This document shows positions 24,904 to 34,630 of a stretch of 64,000 bases of DNA, piece after piece. The stretch is taken from positions 62,001 to 126,000 of the forward strand of contig JAGRDY010000012.1 in NCBI GenBank assembly GCA_020446815.1, in the 5' to 3' direction. The stretch is from Paracoccaceae bacterium (GTDB lineage: Bacteria; Pseudomonadota; Alphaproteobacteria; Rhodobacterales; Rhodobacteraceae). Below the pieces are notes generated by a model. That model was not told the DNA's origin. It was given only the letters and a program-made list of their open reading frames with translations, and searched no databases. How positions within the stretch are numbered: the stretch's first letter is position 1; the number at the start of each line of letters is the position of its first letter. Made by a program: the position numbers and the translations under genes.

Positions 24904-25878
24904 ATGACGGAAATCGGCGGCAGGTTCAACCGGCGTCGGCACGAAACCGATCCCGCGCCGGAACCTGGGTTGGAAATTACATTAAAAGCCACAGGCAACA
25001 AACTGACTATAATAGATAATATTGATCCAGAAAAACCCGTTTTGATTGCCGGCCCGACGGCATCCGGAAAATCTGCACTGGCCCTGTCGATCGCCGAGAG
25101 GCAAGGCGGCGTGATCGTCAATGCCGATGCGCTTCAGGTCTGGGCGTGCTGGCGGATTCTGTCGGCGCGCCCCGGACAGGCGGACGAGGCGCGCGCCGAG
25201 CATCTGTTATATGGCCATTTGCCGATGGATGGCGAATATTCCGTGGGAAGCTGGCTGCGCGACGTTGCGGGTATCATGGCCAGTGGCAAGCGGATGATCG
25301 TCACGGGCGGTACCGGGCTTTTCCTGTCCGCCCTGACCGAGGGCCTGGCTGACATCCCGCCAACCCCGCCCGCGATCCGCGCCGAGGGCGAAGGCCTACT
25401 GGCGGCCGGCGGAATCGCGGCGCTGCTGCGTGATGTCGACACGGCTACCGCGGCGCGGATCGATCGGCGAAACCCGGCGCGGGTGCAGCGCGCCTGGGAA
25501 GTGTTGCGCAGCACCGGGCGCGGACTGGCTGCGTGGCAGGACGACACCGGCCCGCCGCTCCTGCCGCTCGATCGGGCCACGGCACTGGTCATCGACGCGG
25601 ACCGCGACTGGCTGGCAGAAAGGATCGACCGGCGATTTGATGCGATGATCGCAAACGGGGCACTGGATGAAGTGGCGGCCATTCTGCCCGATTGGAACCC
25701 CTCCGCGCCGTGGGCCAGGGCCATCGGCGCCCCCGAGCTGGCCGCCCACCTGCGCGGCGAAATGTCGCTGGCCGAGGCGGTCGGCGCCGCCAAGACCGCC
25801 AGCCGCCGATACGCCAAGCGCCAGCGCACATGGTTTCGCGCCCGCATGGCGGCCTGGCGGCGCCATGTTCCGGGCTGA
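24904..25878 (+). CDS. miaA: tRNA dimethylallyltransferase
   Basis: A 324-residue MiaA (or shorter) that prenylates A37 of tRNAs reading U-starting codons. It has the P-loop [16 protein letters not shown], then [22 protein letters not shown] and the C-terminal [11 protein letters not shown]. The family usually has NADSMQVY. I believe DALQVY/W is common in Rhodobacteraceae. The start is uncertain: 24904 ATG adds about 45 residues before the P-loop where relatives have about 15. A TTG at 24970 is the next in-frame start. Codons for about residues 23-45 are strikingly AT-rich and include a perfect TATAAT at 25008-25013. Confidence 0.93.
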   Translation: MTEIGGRFNRRRHETDPAPEPGLEITLKATGNKLTIIDNIDPEKPVLIAGPTASGKSALALSIAERQGGVIVNADALQVWACWRILSARPGQADEARAEHLLYGHLPMDGEYSVGSWLRDVAGIMASGKRMIVTGGTGLFLSALTEGLADIPPTPPAIRAEGEGLLAAGGIAALLRDVDTATAARIDRRNPARVQRAWEVLRSTGRGLAAWQDDTGPPLLPLDRATALVIDADRDWLAERIDRRFDAMIANGALDEVAAILPDWNPSAPWARAIGAPELAAHLRGEMSLAEAVGAAKTASRRYAKRQRTWFRARMAAWRRHVPG

Positions 25879-26043
25879 ACGATCGGCGATGGCGTGCCTT
25901 CGAGCGCAGGGCGCGGAATTTTTCGCTTGGGATTCGGATACACAGCGGCTAGAACAGCCGGGGCGCTCCGGCAGCCGCAATGCCGTTTTCCGCTCTACCA
26001 TTGCCTGCCGAAAAGCGGGCCGGATTCAAGGACGTTGCCCCCC

Positions 26044-26988
26044 GTGAAGCTTTTCTCAGGCCCGCCGCTGTCGCAGTTTTCGGATAGCCCCGCCCGGAAA
26101 GAGGACACTGATGCGGGTCATGTGCCGCAGGCAAAGGCGCGCGCGGCCAACAAAACGGCCAGCAAACCGGAGCAAAAGGTGCGCGGCGAGGTGATCATGC
26201 CCGAGGTTCCGCAACAGCGCCTGCGCATCACCCCTATTCCGCGGCTGGCATCGGGCGGCCGCTGGCGGGTCGAGGCCATGCGATCCCTGTCGGAACCGCT
26301 TTTGTTGTGGTTTACTCGCGGTCAGGGCCGGATCACCGTCGGTGGCGTCACGCGGGGCTACGGCGCCCATAACGCCGTGTTCATCCCCGCCGGCGTGATG
26401 CACGGGTTCGACGTTGGCAACCAGACATTCGGTTCGGCGGTTTTCTTCGGCAAATGCGCCCATGTACTTCCGGCCGAAGCCCATCACCTGCGTATCCGGG
26501 ATGTCGCGCCGCAGGGCGAGCTGTCGGTGCTGATCGACAACATCCAGCGCGAACTGACCGGTGCCAGGCCAGGGCATGAGCGCGCGGCCGACAATTATGT
26601 CGGTCTGCTCAGCGTATGGCTGGAGCGTCAGATCGAACTGATGGCCAACGATGCCAGGAAACCCGGCGCGGCGCTGCGGCTGGCGCGCCGCTATACGGCA
26701 CTGATCGAAGATGATTTCCGTTCCGGCAAGACGGTGGCGCATTTTGCCCGCGATCTGGGTGTCACCACGACACATCTTACGCGGGTCTGCAATCAGACTT
26801 GCGGGCGGTCGGCCTCGGATCTGCTGCATGACCGGGTGATTTTCGAGGCGCGCAAAATGCTTAGCGAATCCACCCTGCCGATCGGCCAGGTGGCCCAGCA
26901 GCTCGGATTTGCATCGGCGGCCTATTTCACCAGGGCATTCCAGCACAGGACCGGCAAGACGCCCTCGGCATTTCGCCGCCACGGTTGA
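26044..26988 (+). CDS. AraC-family transcriptional regulator
   Basis: A regulator of 314 residues if the GTG at 26044 is used. It has a cupin-like AraC_binding N-terminal domain (RWRVEAMRSLSEPLLLWFTR, then NAVFIPAGVMHGFDVG) and a C-terminal double helix-turn-helix (VAHFARDLGVTTTHLTRVCN, then QVAQQLGFASAAYFTRAFQH, ending TGKTPSAFRRHG). Alternative starts are the ATG at 26197, which has a good GAGGTG and leaves 264 residues, and the longer frame to 25894. It lies 181 bases upstream of the ABC importer on the same strand and may control it, but no operator is evident. Confidence 0.9.
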   Translation: MKLFSGPPLSQFSDSPARKEDTDAGHVPQAKARAANKTASKPEQKVRGEVIMPEVPQQRLRITPIPRLASGGRWRVEAMRSLSEPLLLWFTRGQGRITVGGVTRGYGAHNAVFIPAGVMHGFDVGNQTFGSAVFFGKCAHVLPAEAHHLRIRDVAPQGELSVLIDNIQRELTGARPGHERAADNYVGLLSVWLERQIELMANDARKPGAALRLARRYTALIEDDFRSGKTVAHFARDLGVTTTHLTRVCNQTCGRSASDLLHDRVIFEARKMLSESTLPIGQVAQQLGFASAAYFTRAFQHRTGKTPSAFRRHG

Positions 26989-27169
26989 TTTCCCGCATCA
27001 ACCGCGACACAATGGTCGCATTATCCATGGGGAATGCCGGAAACAAGCATTGACGTGACATAAAAAACTGCGCGCAATAAGGTGCGAGCAAGAATGCTGC
27101 GCGCCAGAACCAATCATCCACGAATTCGGGACGTGGCGAATTGTCTGAAAATCACAGGGAGAAAAAAGA

Positions 27170-28819
27170 ATGACCAAGCACTTCAACCCGGCCGCCCTTC
27201 ATCCGGCCGTAAGGAAATATGCAAAAGAAGTTGCCGATGGTACGCTCAGCCGCCGCGAATTCCTGACCCGCGCATCGGCGCTGGGTGCGAGTTCGGCCGC
27301 GGCTTACGGGCTTTTGGGGCTCAAGGCCCCGGTTCTGGCGCAAGAGACGCCGCAAATGGGCGGCACGCTGCGGATGAACATGGAAACCAAGGCCGGCAAG
27401 GATCCGCGGACCTGGGACTGGTCCGAACTGGCCAATTTCGACCGTGGCTGGCTTGATTACATGGTGGAATACAACCGCGACGGTTCGTTGCGCGGGATGC
27501 TTCTGGAAAGCTGGGAAGTCAACGACGACGCCACCGAATACACCCTGAACGTCCGCAAGGGTGTGAAATGGAACAATGGCGACGATTTCACCGCCGAAGA
27601 TGTGGCCCATAACATCACCCGCTGGTGCGATGCCAATGTCGAGGGCAATTCGATGGCCGCCCGCATGGGGGGGCTGGTCGACGAGACGACCAAGACCGCC
27701 CGCGACGGCGGCATCACCATTGTTGACGATCACACCGTCAAGCTGACCTTGCCTGCCCCCGACATCACCATCGTCGTCGGCATGTCGGATTACCCGGCCG
27801 CCGTGGTGCACCAGTCCTATGACAATGGCGATCCGCGCGACAATCCGATCGGCACCGGCGCCTGGCTGCCCGAAGTCAACGAAGTCGGCGTCAAGCAGGT
27901 TCTGACCCGCAACCCCAACCATACCTGGTGGGGCACGGAGGTCTATGGCGGCCCGTATCTTGACCGGATCGAGTTCATCGACCTTGGGACCGATCCATCG
28001 TCGTTCCTGGCCGCCGCGGAATCCGAAGAAATCGACATGACTTATCGGACCGATGGCGATTTCGTCGAAATATTCGACGGTATCGGTTGGGAAAAGTCCG
28101 AAGCGACCACCTCGGCCACGCTTGCCGTGCGCTTCAACCAGGACGCCGATCTTTACAAGGATGTGCGGCTGCGCACCGGCTTGCAGAAAATGGTCGACAA
28201 TGCGGTCGTGCTGGAACTCGGCTATGCCGGGCTCGGTTCGCCGGCCGAAAATCACCATGTCTGCCCGATCCATCCCGAATATGCCAAACTTCCGCCTCTG
28301 GTCGTCGACCCGGCGGCCGGCTTGGAATCGGTAAAGGAGGCCGGTCACGGTGACTCCGAATTCGAGCTTATCTCGATCGACGATGCCTGGCAGGCGGCAA
28401 GCTGTGACGCGGTCGCCGCGCAGATCCGCGACGCGGGGATCAACATCAAGCGCACCATCCTGCCCGGCTCGACGTTCTGGAACGACTGGACCAAATATCC
28501 GTTCTCCGCAACCGAATGGAACATGCGCCCGCTTGGCGTACAGGTTCTGGCGCTGGCCTACAAAAGCGGCGGGGCCTGGAACGAAACGGCGTTCAACAAT
28601 GCCGAGTTCGACGCCTTGCTGGCCGAAGCCATGTCGATCGCCGACGCCGACCAGCGCCGCGTCGTGATGGCCAAGATCGAAAAGCTGATGCAAGACGAGG
28701 GCGTTCTCATCCAGCCCTACTGGCGGTCTCTCTACCGGCATTTCCGCAAAGGGCTTCACGGGACGGAAATGCACCCGACCTTCGAGCTGCATCACTACAA
28801 GTGGTGGATAGAAGCCTGA
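27170..28819 (+). CDS. Oligopeptide-type ABC transporter substrate-binding protein
   Basis: A 549-residue family 5 (SBP_bac_5) periplasmic binding protein. It has a twin-arginine signal, [16 protein letters not shown], and a hydrophobic stretch ending near APVLAQE at about residue 57, so it is probably exported folded by Tat. Mature-domain hallmarks are [20 protein letters not shown] and [15 protein letters not shown], then the ligand-lobe sequence. Substrates of this family include peptides, nickel, opines and sugars, so peptide specificity is not proven. AGGGAGAAAAAAG precedes the ATG. It is first gene of the importer. Confidence 0.92.
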   Translation: MTKHFNPAALHPAVRKYAKEVADGTLSRREFLTRASALGASSAAAYGLLGLKAPVLAQETPQMGGTLRMNMETKAGKDPRTWDWSELANFDRGWLDYMVEYNRDGSLRGMLLESWEVNDDATEYTLNVRKGVKWNNGDDFTAEDVAHNITRWCDANVEGNSMAARMGGLVDETTKTARDGGITIVDDHTVKLTLPAPDITIVVGMSDYPAAVVHQSYDNGDPRDNPIGTGAWLPEVNEVGVKQVLTRNPNHTWWGTEVYGGPYLDRIEFIDLGTDPSSFLAAAESEEIDMTYRTDGDFVEIFDGIGWEKSEATTSATLAVRFNQDADLYKDVRLRTGLQKMVDNAVVLELGYAGLGSPAENHHVCPIHPEYAKLPPLVVDPAAGLESVKEAGHGDSEFELISIDDAWQAASCDAVAAQIRDAGINIKRTILPGSTFWNDWTKYPFSATEWNMRPLGVQVLALAYKSGGAWNETAFNNAEFDALLAEAMSIADADQRRVVMAKIEKLMQDEGVLIQPYWRSLYRHFRKGLHGTEMHPTFELHHYKWWIEA

Positions 28820-28836
28820 TCCCAGGCAAGCCAACC

Positions 28837-28861
28837 GGGGGCGCGGGCCGACTGCGCCCCC
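28837..28861 (+). promoter_or_regulatory. Intercistronic stem-loop after the binding-protein gene
   Basis: GGGGGCGC (28837-28844) pairs perfectly with GCGCCCCC (28854-28861) across a nine-base loop, 18 bases after the binding-protein stop and with no T-run. Such structures usually protect the 3' end of the binding-protein mRNA so it is made in excess over the permeases. That is inference from the family, not shown here. Confidence 0.6.
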
Positions 28862-28932
28862 CCTCCCGACTCCCCGCCGGTTTTGCCGGCCCCTGTGGTC
28901 CGCTCATCCGACTGAGCAGGAAGGGTTGAGAC

Positions 28933-29979
28933 ATGCTGACATTTCTGCTGCGACGCCTGTTCACGATGGTTCTGACGGCGCTTTGTCTGACCTTCGTGGT
29001 GTTCTATCTGACGAACCTGCCGCCCAACCTTGAAAAGGTCGCCAAATCCGAAGCCGGCGCACGCATCACCGATACCGAGGTGGAAAGCTGGCTGGCAAAG
29101 CACGGCTATGCACAACCGGTGCTTGTCCGTTACGGCGAATGGCTGGGGGTGGTGCCGGGCTGGACCGGAACCAGTGACAGCGGCAAGGCCACGGGGCGCT
29201 GCGTCGATGCCTACCCCGACGCGCAGACGCCACCGCGGTTTTGCGGCGTCTTGCAGGGGTATTGGGGCTTTTCCACGGTCTTCAAGGAAAACGTCGGCGG
29301 CATCATCATCACGCGGCTGGGGCTGACCGGGATTCTGATGTTCTGGGTGATGGTGCTTATGGTGCCGGCTGCGTTGATCATCGGTGTTCTGGCGGGGATG
29401 CGCGAAGGATCCAAGCTGGACCGCACGCTTTCAACCGTTTCCATCGCCTCGACGGCAACGCCCGAATATGTTTCGGGGGTGATCCTGATCGTGGTTTTCG
29501 CGTCCTCGTTGGTGGGGCTCAAATGGTTCAAGGGCACGGCCACCAGCGCCATGGACGGCATCACCTTCGAGAATTTCTTTTTGCCGGTCCTGACCATCGC
29601 ACTTTACGGCATCGGCTATATCGCCCGCATGACCCGCGCCTCGATGACCGAGGTGATGACAGCGCAATATATCCGCACCGCCCGGCTCAAGGGCGTCAGT
29701 TTCACGAATGTGGTCATGAAACATGCGCTGCGCAACGCGCTGATTGCCCCCTTCACGGTGATCATGCTGCAATTTCCCTGGCTTCTGAACGGCGTCGTCA
29801 TCACCGAGACACTGTTCAACTACAAGGGGTTCGGCTGGACGCTCGTCTCTGCGGCCGGCAACAACGACATCCAGCTGCTGCTCGGCTGTTCGGTCGTGGC
29901 GGTGGTCGTTGTGCTTGTCACCCAGCTCATCTCGGATGTGGGCTATGTCTTCCTCAACCCGCGGATAAGGATCAGCTGA
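28933..29979 (+). CDS. ABC transporter permease, DppB type
   Basis: A 348-residue inner-membrane permease of the dipeptide/nickel family. It has an N-terminal helix (LLRRLFTMVLTALCLTFVVF), a periplasmic insert (about 35-125) and five further helices. The EAA-like coupling loop is present (ASMTEVMTAQYIRTARLKG). It is the second gene of the importer and ends one base before the next permease. Confidence 0.92.
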   Translation: MLTFLLRRLFTMVLTALCLTFVVFYLTNLPPNLEKVAKSEAGARITDTEVESWLAKHGYAQPVLVRYGEWLGVVPGWTGTSDSGKATGRCVDAYPDAQTPPRFCGVLQGYWGFSTVFKENVGGIIITRLGLTGILMFWVMVLMVPAALIIGVLAGMREGSKLDRTLSTVSIASTATPEYVSGVILIVVFASSLVGLKWFKGTATSAMDGITFENFFLPVLTIALYGIGYIARMTRASMTEVMTAQYIRTARLKGVSFTNVVMKHALRNALIAPFTVIMLQFPWLLNGVVITETLFNYKGFGWTLVSAAGNNDIQLLLGCSVVAVVVVLVTQLISDVGYVFLNPRIRIS

Positions 29980-29980
29980 C

Positions 29981-31156
29981 ATGCAGGAATACGGTTGGGG
30001 CGCCATCTGCGCAGCATTCTTCACCCAGTTCTGGCCGGTCTGGCTGGCGCTGATCATCACCTATGCGGTGTCGATCCGCTACAAGCGCAAGCTCGGTCTT
30101 TACGGCAAGCTGTTCGATTCCACGATCGGCATGATCGGCTTCGGCATCGTCATGTTCTGGGTCTTCACGGCCATTTTCGCCGACATGATCATTACGCACG
30201 GCACATTGGAACAGGTCAGCCAGATGAAGAACAAGTCCCCCGGCACCGTCATGCCGGACGGGGCGAGCTGGTACATCCTTGGCGGCGATCATCTGGGCCG
30301 CGATGTGTTCAGCCGGATGGTCATGGGCAGCCGCGTGGTGATCGAGATTGCCCCGATGGCCACCGTCTTTGCCTTCATGGTCGGCATCACTCTCGGTCTG
30401 CCCGCGGGCTATTACAGCGGCAAGCTCGACACCATACTTAGCTTTCTGGCCAACCTGATCCTGGCCTTCCCGGTGATCTTGCTGTTTTATCTCTTGGTCA
30501 CGCCGGAAATGGTCGAAACCGGATTGCCGCAATATATGGCGGTGGTGCTGTTTCTGTTCCCGCTGATCTTTCTGTCGGTGCTGCTGAATTCGCGCTACTA
30601 TGTGCGGCCGAACCTGCGCAATATCATGATCGCAGCGGTGCTGGTGATTGGCGGCTGGGCCTATCTGGCGCTGGTGTCGGAGCCAGATACAAGGGTTGCT
30701 GTCCTGCCCGAGGCGTTTGATTTCATCGCCTTGCCCGGCAACATCCTGATCGTCTTCGTTTCGGTGGTGTTCGTCAACGCGCCCACCGTCTATCGGATCA
30801 TCCGGGGGCTCGTGCTTGACATCAAGACCCGCGACTATGTGGCCGCCGCCCAGACTCGGGGCGAAGGCCCCTGGTACATCATGCTGTGGGAAATCCTGCC
30901 CAACGCGCGGGGCCCGCTGATCGTCGATTTCTGTCTGCGCATCGGCTACACCACGATCCTTTTGGGTACGCTGGGTTTCTTCGGCCTCGGGCTTTCCCCG
31001 GAAAGCCCTGACTGGGGCTCGACGATCAATGCCGGGCGCAAACTGATGAGCATCGCGCCCCATCCGGCCATCGTGCCCGCGCTGGCGCTGATGAGTCTGG
31101 TTCTGGGGCTCAACCTTCTCGCGGATGGTCTGCGCGAAGAAAGCCTGAGGGATTGA
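29981..31156 (+). CDS. ABC transporter permease, DppC type, long form
   Basis: A 391-residue partner permease. The coupling-loop region reads VLDIKTRDYVAAAQTRGEGP, followed by HILLWE-like MLWEILPNARGP. It is about 90 residues longer than a typical DppC. The extra length is an N-terminal hydrophobic segment (FWPVWLALIITYAVSI) and added membrane segments near 160-260. It lies 10 bases before the ATPase gene. Confidence 0.92.
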   Translation: MQEYGWGAICAAFFTQFWPVWLALIITYAVSIRYKRKLGLYGKLFDSTIGMIGFGIVMFWVFTAIFADMIITHGTLEQVSQMKNKSPGTVMPDGASWYILGGDHLGRDVFSRMVMGSRVVIEIAPMATVFAFMVGITLGLPAGYYSGKLDTILSFLANLILAFPVILLFYLLVTPEMVETGLPQYMAVVLFLFPLIFLSVLLNSRYYVRPNLRNIMIAAVLVIGGWAYLALVSEPDTRVAVLPEAFDFIALPGNILIVFVSVVFVNAPTVYRIIRGLVLDIKTRDYVAAAQTRGEGPWYIMLWEILPNARGPLIVDFCLRIGYTTILLGTLGFFGLGLSPESPDWGSTINAGRKLMSIAPHPAIVPALALMSLVLGLNLLADGLREESLRD

Positions 31157-31166
31157 GGGGAACGCC

Positions 31167-33251
31167 ATGACCAAATGGGATTACGACGGCCCTATCCTGG
31201 AGATCGAAAACCTGTCGATTTCCTTCTTCACCCGGCTTCGGGAAATTCCGGCGGTGATGGATTTTTCCTGCACCGTGCAACCCGGCGAGGCGATGGGCCT
31301 TGTCGGTGAGAGCGGTTGCGGCAAATCGACCGTGGCGCTGGCGGTGATGCGTGATCTGGGCAAGAACGGCCGCATTGTCAGCGGTACGATCAAGTTCAAG
31401 GGCCGCGACCTGACCACCATGAGCGAGCAGGATCTGCGCGACATACGCGGATCCGAAATCGCCATGATCTATCAGGAACCGATGGCCTCGCTCAACCCGG
31501 CGATGAAGATCGGCAAGCAGTTGATGGAAGTGCCGATGATCCATGAAGGCGTGTCGGCGGACGTGGCGCACAAGCGCGCGCTCGAGGTGGTGGGCGACGT
31601 GCGCCTGCCCGATCCGGCGCGCATCCTCAACTCCTTTCCGCATCAGCTTTCAGGCGGCCAGCAGCAGCGCATCGTCATCGCCATGGCACTGATGTCGAAA
31701 CCGGCGCTGCTGATCCTTGATGAACCGACCACCGCGCTTGACGTGACGGTCGAAGCGGCGGTGGTCGATCTGGTCAAGGATCTCGGCGAAAAATACGGCA
31801 CCTCGATGCTGTTCATCAGTCATAATCTCGGGCTCGTTCTCGATACCTGCAACAGGCTTTGCGTGATGTATTCGGGCGAGGCGGTGGAAACCGGCTCGAT
31901 CAAGGATGTCTTCGACAAGATGCAGCATCCCTATACACAGGCGCTTTTCCGGTCGATCCCGCTGCCGGGCGCAGACAAGAACGCCCATCCGCTGGTGGCC
32001 ATTCCCGGCAATTTTCCCTTGCCGCATGAACGGCCCCAGGGCTGCAATTTCGGCCCGCGCTGCGATTATTTCAAGGCCGGGCTATGCGATGCCGGTGACA
32101 TCAGGATGCGTGACATCCCCGGCGATGACCGGCACGGGTCGCGCTGTCTGCGCGTCGACGAAATTGACTGGAATGCGCCGCTGAAGGCAACCAAGACGGT
32201 CGAGAAAACCCCGATCGGCGACGTTGTCCTGAAAATGGAAGACTTGCGCAAATATTACGAAGTCTCCGCCAGCAAGCTTTTCGGCGGTGGCAGCAAAAAG
32301 GTCGTGAAGGCCAATGAAACGCTCAGTTTCGAGGCTCATGAAGGCGAAACCCTGGCCATTGTCGGTGAAAGCGGCTGTGGCAAATCCACCTTTGCAAAGG
32401 TGCTGATGGGGCTGGAAACGGCCACCTCGGGTTCGATCATGCTTTACGGCGAGGATATTCAGGACACGCCTATCGAAAGCCGTTCCACCGATACCGTGTC
32501 GGGTGTGCAGATGGTGTTTCAGAACCCCTTTGATACGCTCAACCCGTCGATGAAGGTGGGTCGCCAGATCATCCGCGCGCTGGAGATTTTCGGTATCGGC
32601 AAAAGCGAGGACGACCGGCGCAACCGGATGCTTGAACTGCTGGATCTGGTGAAACTGCCGCGCGAATTCGCCGACCGGATGCCGCGTCAGTTGTCGGGTG
32701 GGCAAAAACAGCGCGTCGGCATCGCCCGCGCCTTTGCGGGGGGGGCCAAGATCGTGGTCGCCGATGAGCCGGTTTCGGCGCTTGACGTGTCGGTCCAGGC
32801 GGCGGTGACGGACCTGCTGATGGAGATTCAGCGCGAAAACAGGACGACACTTCTGTTCATCAGTCATGATTTGTCGATCGTGCGCTATCTGTCGGACCGT
32901 GTGATGGTGATGTATCTCGGCCATGTGGTCGAACTGGGCACCACCGATCAGGTCTTTTCGCCACCCTATCACCCCTATACCGAAGCGTTGCTGTCGGCGG
33001 TGCCGATCGCCGATACCAAGGTGAAGAAAAAACGCATCGTTCTGGAAGGCGACATTCCTTCGGCGATGAAACCGCCGCCGGGCTGTCCGTTCCAGACCCG
33101 CTGCCGGTGGAAATCGAAAGTGCCGGACGGGCTGTGCGACAGGGAAATGCCGCCCATGCAGACGCTGGCGAAAGGCCACCAGGTCAAATGCCACCTGACA
33201 AAGGCTCAATTGAACGAAATGGAGCCGGTGATCACCATCGCCGCCGAATAA
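31167..33251 (+). CDS. ABC transporter ATPase, fused DppD-DppF
   Basis: A 694-residue double ATPase powering the importer. Walker A motifs are GESGCGKSTVA (about residue 45) and GESGCGKSTFA (about 405). The two ABC signature motifs are LSGGQQQRI and LSGGQKQRV, with Walker B LLILDEPTTALD and IVVADEPVSALD. Each half ends with an oligopeptide-type C-terminal Cys region (CNFGPRCDYFKAGLC and CPFQTRCRWKS), which in relatives can bind an Fe-S cluster. Dpp systems usually have two separate ATPases. Its 3' end overlaps the convergent GNAT-like gene by 20 bases. Confidence 0.95.
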   Translation: MTKWDYDGPILEIENLSISFFTRLREIPAVMDFSCTVQPGEAMGLVGESGCGKSTVALAVMRDLGKNGRIVSGTIKFKGRDLTTMSEQDLRDIRGSEIAMIYQEPMASLNPAMKIGKQLMEVPMIHEGVSADVAHKRALEVVGDVRLPDPARILNSFPHQLSGGQQQRIVIAMALMSKPALLILDEPTTALDVTVEAAVVDLVKDLGEKYGTSMLFISHNLGLVLDTCNRLCVMYSGEAVETGSIKDVFDKMQHPYTQALFRSIPLPGADKNAHPLVAIPGNFPLPHERPQGCNFGPRCDYFKAGLCDAGDIRMRDIPGDDRHGSRCLRVDEIDWNAPLKATKTVEKTPIGDVVLKMEDLRKYYEVSASKLFGGGSKKVVKANETLSFEAHEGETLAIVGESGCGKSTFAKVLMGLETATSGSIMLYGEDIQDTPIESRSTDTVSGVQMVFQNPFDTLNPSMKVGRQIIRALEIFGIGKSEDDRRNRMLELLDLVKLPREFADRMPRQLSGGQKQRVGIARAFAGGAKIVVADEPVSALDVSVQAAVTDLLMEIQRENRTTLLFISHDLSIVRYLSDRVMVMYLGHVVELGTTDQVFSPPYHPYTEALLSAVPIADTKVKKKRIVLEGDIPSAMKPPPGCPFQTRCRWKSKVPDGLCDREMPPMQTLAKGHQVKCHLTKAQLNEMEPVITIAAE

Positions 33252-34149
33252 GTGCGGGCAACACAAGGCTGGTCGCGCCCAGCGGCGCCACCACCGCACC
33301 CGTGCCGGCCTTGAACCGGGCCAACCCCGGATTGGCATCGCCGTCCACCGGACCGAGATCGAGCGCCGCAAACCCGCGCGATTGCAGATCGCGCATGGCG
33401 CGCCACAACAGCGCGTTATGTGCGTTCATCCGCCGCCCCTCGTCGCCCGACCAGCCGACATGATAGCTGGCCCAGGGCGGATGCAGAAGGAACAGCATCG
33501 CCGCGACACGCCGCTTGCCCAATCGCGCTTCGTAATAGCGCAGCGCATCGGGTGCGACCCTCTGCCAGGCAAGTGTGAAAGCCGGGGGCAGCGCACGGTA
33601 TCGCCGCGCCTTGCGCTGTGCCAGTTCGTGCCGCATAAGCCAGTCGAGATCCGCCGCAACAGGAATGCGCACGCCGGTTTCCAGGCCCGCGGCCTCGGCC
33701 CGCGCCAGACGGTTGCGCCACTTGCCGGCCATCCTTGCCCTAAGTGCGTCGGGTTTGGCGCACAGACCGATCACCGCCTGCTGGCGCGGTGCGGCCACCG
33801 TCAGCAATCCGCGCGCCTTCAGCGGGTGTTCCGGTGTTGCGAAAAACACCCCGGCACCTTCGGCCAGTTGCCGCAACACACGACCGCGCGCCGCGCCGCC
33901 CCGTGCGGTCAGCCAGACCGGCCCCCGGCTCAGCAGCGACAGACGAAGCGGACCCAGGACCCGCGTGATCACCTGCGCCACGCCAAACGGCGTTCCTGCC
34001 TCCGAAATCACCGCGCGGCGTACCTGCGCGCCCAACAGCGCCATCGCCGCCCCATAGTGCGGATGCTGCTGCATCGGCATGGCGCATCCTTCCGCAAGCG
34101 CCTGCCATTCGGCCTTGCCGACTTGATCCCAGTGTATTTCCATGATCAT
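33232..34149 (-). CDS. FemAB/GNAT-like acetyltransferase-fold protein
   Basis: A 305-residue protein resembling FemAB-type or BioF2-like GNAT proteins. The N-terminal half contains ITRVLGPLRLSLLSRGPVWL. The C-terminal half has LAAMLFLLHPPWASYHVGWS, then MNAHNALLWRAMRDLQSRGF and LDLGPVDGDANPGLARFK, the usual layout of the C-terminal GNAT fold. Relatives transfer aminoacyl or acyl groups in wall or lipid synthesis, but I cannot assign a substrate. Starts at 34149 and 34143 are both ATG with weak ribosome sites. It overlaps the fused ATPase gene tail-to-tail. Confidence 0.78.
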   Translation of the reverse strand: MIMEIHWDQVGKAEWQALAEGCAMPMQQHPHYGAAMALLGAQVRRAVISEAGTPFGVAQVITRVLGPLRLSLLSRGPVWLTARGGAARGRVLRQLAEGAGVFFATPEHPLKARGLLTVAAPRQQAVIGLCAKPDALRARMAGKWRNRLARAEAAGLETGVRIPVAADLDWLMRHELAQRKARRYRALPPAFTLAWQRVAPDALRYYEARLGKRRVAAMLFLLHPPWASYHVGWSGDEGRRMNAHNALLWRAMRDLQSRGFAALDLGPVDGDANPGLARFKAGTGAVVAPLGATSLVLPALIRRRW

Positions 34150-34174
34150 AGTTAAGACGCTGGAAACCTAATAC

Positions 34175-34336
34175 ATGCCTAATGGGCCCATGGATCAGAA
34201 TCATCTTCTTCGTCCGCGCTCCCGCCTTTCGCATCTAAGTGCCGCGCTGCTGGTAATCGCCGGGTTCGGCTCTGGCGGGGCATTGATCATGACGGGGTTC
34301 ATCCTCGCGGCGCTGTCTTGGGTCGGGCTAAGGTGA
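34175..34336 (+). CDS. Small membrane protein (53 aa)
   Basis: A 53-residue ORF from the ATG at 34175, or 48 residues from the ATG at 34190. It has a basic N-terminus (LLRPRSRLSHLS) and one or two hydrophobic stretches (AALLVIAGFGSGGALIMTGFI, split by the Gly cluster). It is divergent from the GNAT-like gene. The charge pattern and hydrophobic core look coding, but the ribosome site is weak and I have no family match. Confidence 0.4.
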   Translation: MPNGPMDQNHLLRPRSRLSHLSAALLVIAGFGSGGALIMTGFILAALSWVGLR

Positions 34337-34630
34337 GCCCCGGCGCACCCGGCACGTCATTGCCGCAGCGCCCCCTGATCGTGGCCCGCCCCTTACCGGG
34401 CGCGTGATCTTACCGGTTGGCTGTCGTTTTCTGGCGTCGGCATCTGGCGTTTCGGCAAAAACCTGAATCGCCGAAGGAATTTCGCGATGATGGCGCTTGC
34501 GGGTATGTCGCGATGGTGGCGCTTGCGGGCATTTCGCGATAATTGATGAATCAGGCATTGCCCGCAACGTTAAAGCACCCGTCCACCAGCGGGGCGGCCC
34601 GGCTGCTCTGAAAGGCAAAGGCCGCGCAGG
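34337..34630. other. 294-base gap before glucokinase
   Basis: No ORF with coding features was found. The notable content is the 26-bp tandem repeat at 34480-34540. No clear promoter was placed for glk. Confidence 0.5.
34480..34540. repeat. 26-bp tandem repeat, about 2.3 copies
   Basis: Unit TTTCGCGATGATGGCGCTTG (first 20 bases) plus CGGGTA occupies 34480-34505. A second copy at 34506-34531 differs at three positions, and a partial third copy, TTTCGCGAT, lies at 34532-34540. It is upstream of glk in a gap otherwise without features. Confidence 0.9.

Noticed and set aside
27152-28834. 560-aa minus-strand ORF over the binding-protein gene
   Set aside because: It is the mirror of the SBP_bac_5 gene in the high-GC opposite frame, with no family motif, while the plus-strand protein has a clear signal and domain.
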